A stretch of 64,000 bases of DNA from Paraburkholderia sp. LEh10 (GTDB lineage Bacteria; Pseudomonadota; Gammaproteobacteria; Burkholderiales; Burkholderiaceae): the NCBI RefSeq assembly GCF_017814945.1, contig NZ_JAGIPX010000014.1, positions 62,001 to 126,000 on the forward strand, in the 5' to 3' direction. The stretch's first letter is position 1, and each line of letters begins with the position of its first letter. Below are positions 63,058-64,000 of the stretch, piece by piece. The notes beneath the pieces were generated by a model that saw only the letters and a program-made list of their open reading frames with translations, was not told the origin of the DNA and did no database searches. Made by a program: the position numbers and the translations under genes.

Positions 63058-63582
63058 ATGCGTCACCTGCCGGACCCGCAGCGATGCTGCATCAGTGAAG
63101 ACTCACAAGCGGCGTATCTAGCGCAATTGCACAGCGATCCGCTGATGCGCGACAGTCTTGCGCTGCTGCCGCCCGTGCTGCTGCTCGCGTTGCTGCATGT
63201 GCATACGCATGTCGGCTGGGATGCCTGCTTCGCGGTGGTGCGCCAACTGGACAACGACCACGGCAGACACATGCGAGAGCTCAGCACCGCGCTCTCGCTC
63301 CTGAGGTCGCTGCGCGGCACGCGGATACTCGATCCGCTCGTATGGCACGCCGCCGCGCGCCGGTTGATGCACGCGATCGCCGGACCTTGCGCTGCGTCGC
63401 CTTCGATGCCGATGCGAACGGCGCGCCCCGACGCCGCACACCGCATGCAAAGCGATGCGCGCGCGGACACGCCGGGCGAGCGTGCGCGCCCGATGCGTGC
63501 CGCCCGCGTGGGCCGTGCAATCATCGATTGGGAACGTTACGGGCTTTCGGCCATGACGTCGGCGCCGTTGACGTGGCTATGA
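63058..63582 (+). CDS. Hypothetical protein
   Basis: 174 residues with a perfect AGGAGG seven bases before the ATG, so translation is well supported. Hydrophobic segment LALLPPVLLLALLHVHTHVG near 34-53. The C-terminal third is Ala/Arg rich and less conserved-looking. Not recognised. Its last 46 bases overlap the convergent AraC gene. Confidence 0.6.
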   Translation: MRHLPDPQRCCISEDSQAAYLAQLHSDPLMRDSLALLPPVLLLALLHVHTHVGWDACFAVVRQLDNDHGRHMRELSTALSLLRSLRGTRILDPLVWHAAARRLMHAIAGPCAASPSMPMRTARPDAAHRMQSDARADTPGERARPMRAARVGRAIIDWERYGLSAMTSAPLTWL

Positions 63583-64000
63583 CGCTTTCGCCAGGCCGCT
63601 GGCGGCATGCCGAACTCGCGCCGGAACGCACGGTGAAACGCCGATTCCGATTCGTAGCCGACTTCTTCGGCGATGGCTGCAATGGCCTTGCTGCTGTACG
63701 ACAACTCCTGCGCCGCGACGATCAGGCGCCAGCGCGCCAGATATTGCATCGGCGGCTGTCCCAGCAGGTCGCTGAAGCGGGCCGCGAACGCCGAGCGCGA
63801 CAGTCCGACTTTCCGCGCAAGCTCATCGACGGTCCAGTTGTACGCGGGCTGCGCATGCAAAATGGACAGCGCGCGGCCGACGAACCTGTCCTTTACGCCC
63901 GCGAGCCAGTTCTTGCGGTCAGCGGGCAAGTCGTCGATGCAGCGTCGCACGGCCCACACGAACAGCAGTTCCGACAGCCGCGCGAGAACGATCGCGCTGC
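63537..64000 (-). CDS. AraC-family regulator (partial, C-terminal part)
   Basis: The gene enters from the right edge; about 154 C-terminal residues are visible. It has LARLSELLFVWAVRRCIDDL, then the two HTH motifs of AraC: NWTVDELARKVGLSRSAFAA and AIAAIAEEVGYESESAFHRA, with the conserved FRREFGMPPAAWR. The visible N-terminal part fits the cupin-type (AraC_N/cupin_6) regulators. Target unknown. Confidence 0.9.
   Translation of the reverse strand, partial: SAIVLARLSELLFVWAVRRCIDDLPADRKNWLAGVKDRFVGRALSILHAQPAYNWTVDELARKVGLSRSAFAARFSDLLGQPPMQYLARWRLIVAAQELSYSSKAIAAIAEEVGYESESAFHRAFRREFGMPPAAWRKRHSHVNGADVMAESP

Noticed and set aside
61534..63066. A 510-residue minus-strand frame across the SDR gene.
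   Set aside because: It is an out-of-phase shadow of the real SDR, basic and low in hydrophobic residues.
1..64000. tRNA, rRNA, CRISPR arrays, integrase or attachment sites.
   Set aside because: None was recognised on reading both strands; a dedicated search would be needed to exclude a tRNA fragment.

Overview
The base composition, codon use and gene families (many LysR regulators, NahR-like regulator next to a salicylate-hydroxylase-type flavoprotein, ActP/YjcH pair, RND efflux operon, GH37 trehalase) point to a high-GC betaproteobacterium of the Burkholderia/Paraburkholderia/Caballeronia group. No rRNA, tRNA, CRISPR array or complete insertion sequence was found. This is an accessory-rich stretch: ten transcription regulators (six LysR, one each TetR, GntR, MarR, AraC), several oxidoreductases, and a few decaying genes.

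Region 1-12218 (minus strand) is the standout: a compact megasynthase operon read leftward. In transcription order it holds a possible 39-codon leader ORF, an acyltransferase-ACP protein, a 2026-residue FabL-like enoyl reductase/KS/chain-length-factor-like/KR/DH synthase, a 1429-residue cytochrome P450-KR-DH fusion, and the start of a flavin monooxygenase that runs off the window. The KR domains carry the long insertion and the synthase has the KS-CLF order typical of PUFA/secondary-lipid (Pfa-type) synthases, but the domain order and the P450 fusion do not match PfaA-E as I know them. It probably makes a reduced, then oxidised lipid-like product; the product is unknown. The AT-ACP gene and its upstream region are clearly richer in A+T than the neighbours, suggesting transfer.

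Region 12.7-21.8 kb holds a LysR gene facing a frameshifted ORF plus an exported muconolactone-isomerase-like protein, a LysE exporter, a salicylate-hydroxylase-type monooxygenase with its divergent NahR-like LysR regulator, a Tat-exported alpha/beta hydrolase, a tautomerase pseudogene and a Gly/Ser-rich lipoprotein. Region 21.9-32.7 kb has a LysR/MFS divergent pair, small membrane proteins, and a TetR regulator with a three-gene RND efflux operon. Region 33-43.1 kb has a LysR gene, nitronate monooxygenases, a cytochrome b561, an acetate-permease-type symporter with its DUF485 partner, an LLM flavoprotein, an SDR, a 4-OT tautomerase, a MOSC protein and a DsbA-family protein.

Region 43.3-51.2 kb looks like a catabolic island: GntR regulator, divergent enolase-superfamily enzyme, AEC permease, creatininase-family amidohydrolase, acetamidase/formamidase with a four-cysteine insertion, and two LysR regulators. 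Region 51.2-64 kb has MarR, small exported proteins, a rubredoxin, FUSC, periplasmic trehalase, a glycine-zipper protein, PlsC-type acyltransferase, a damaged GGDEF-EAL gene, an SDR and an AraC gene cut by the window end.
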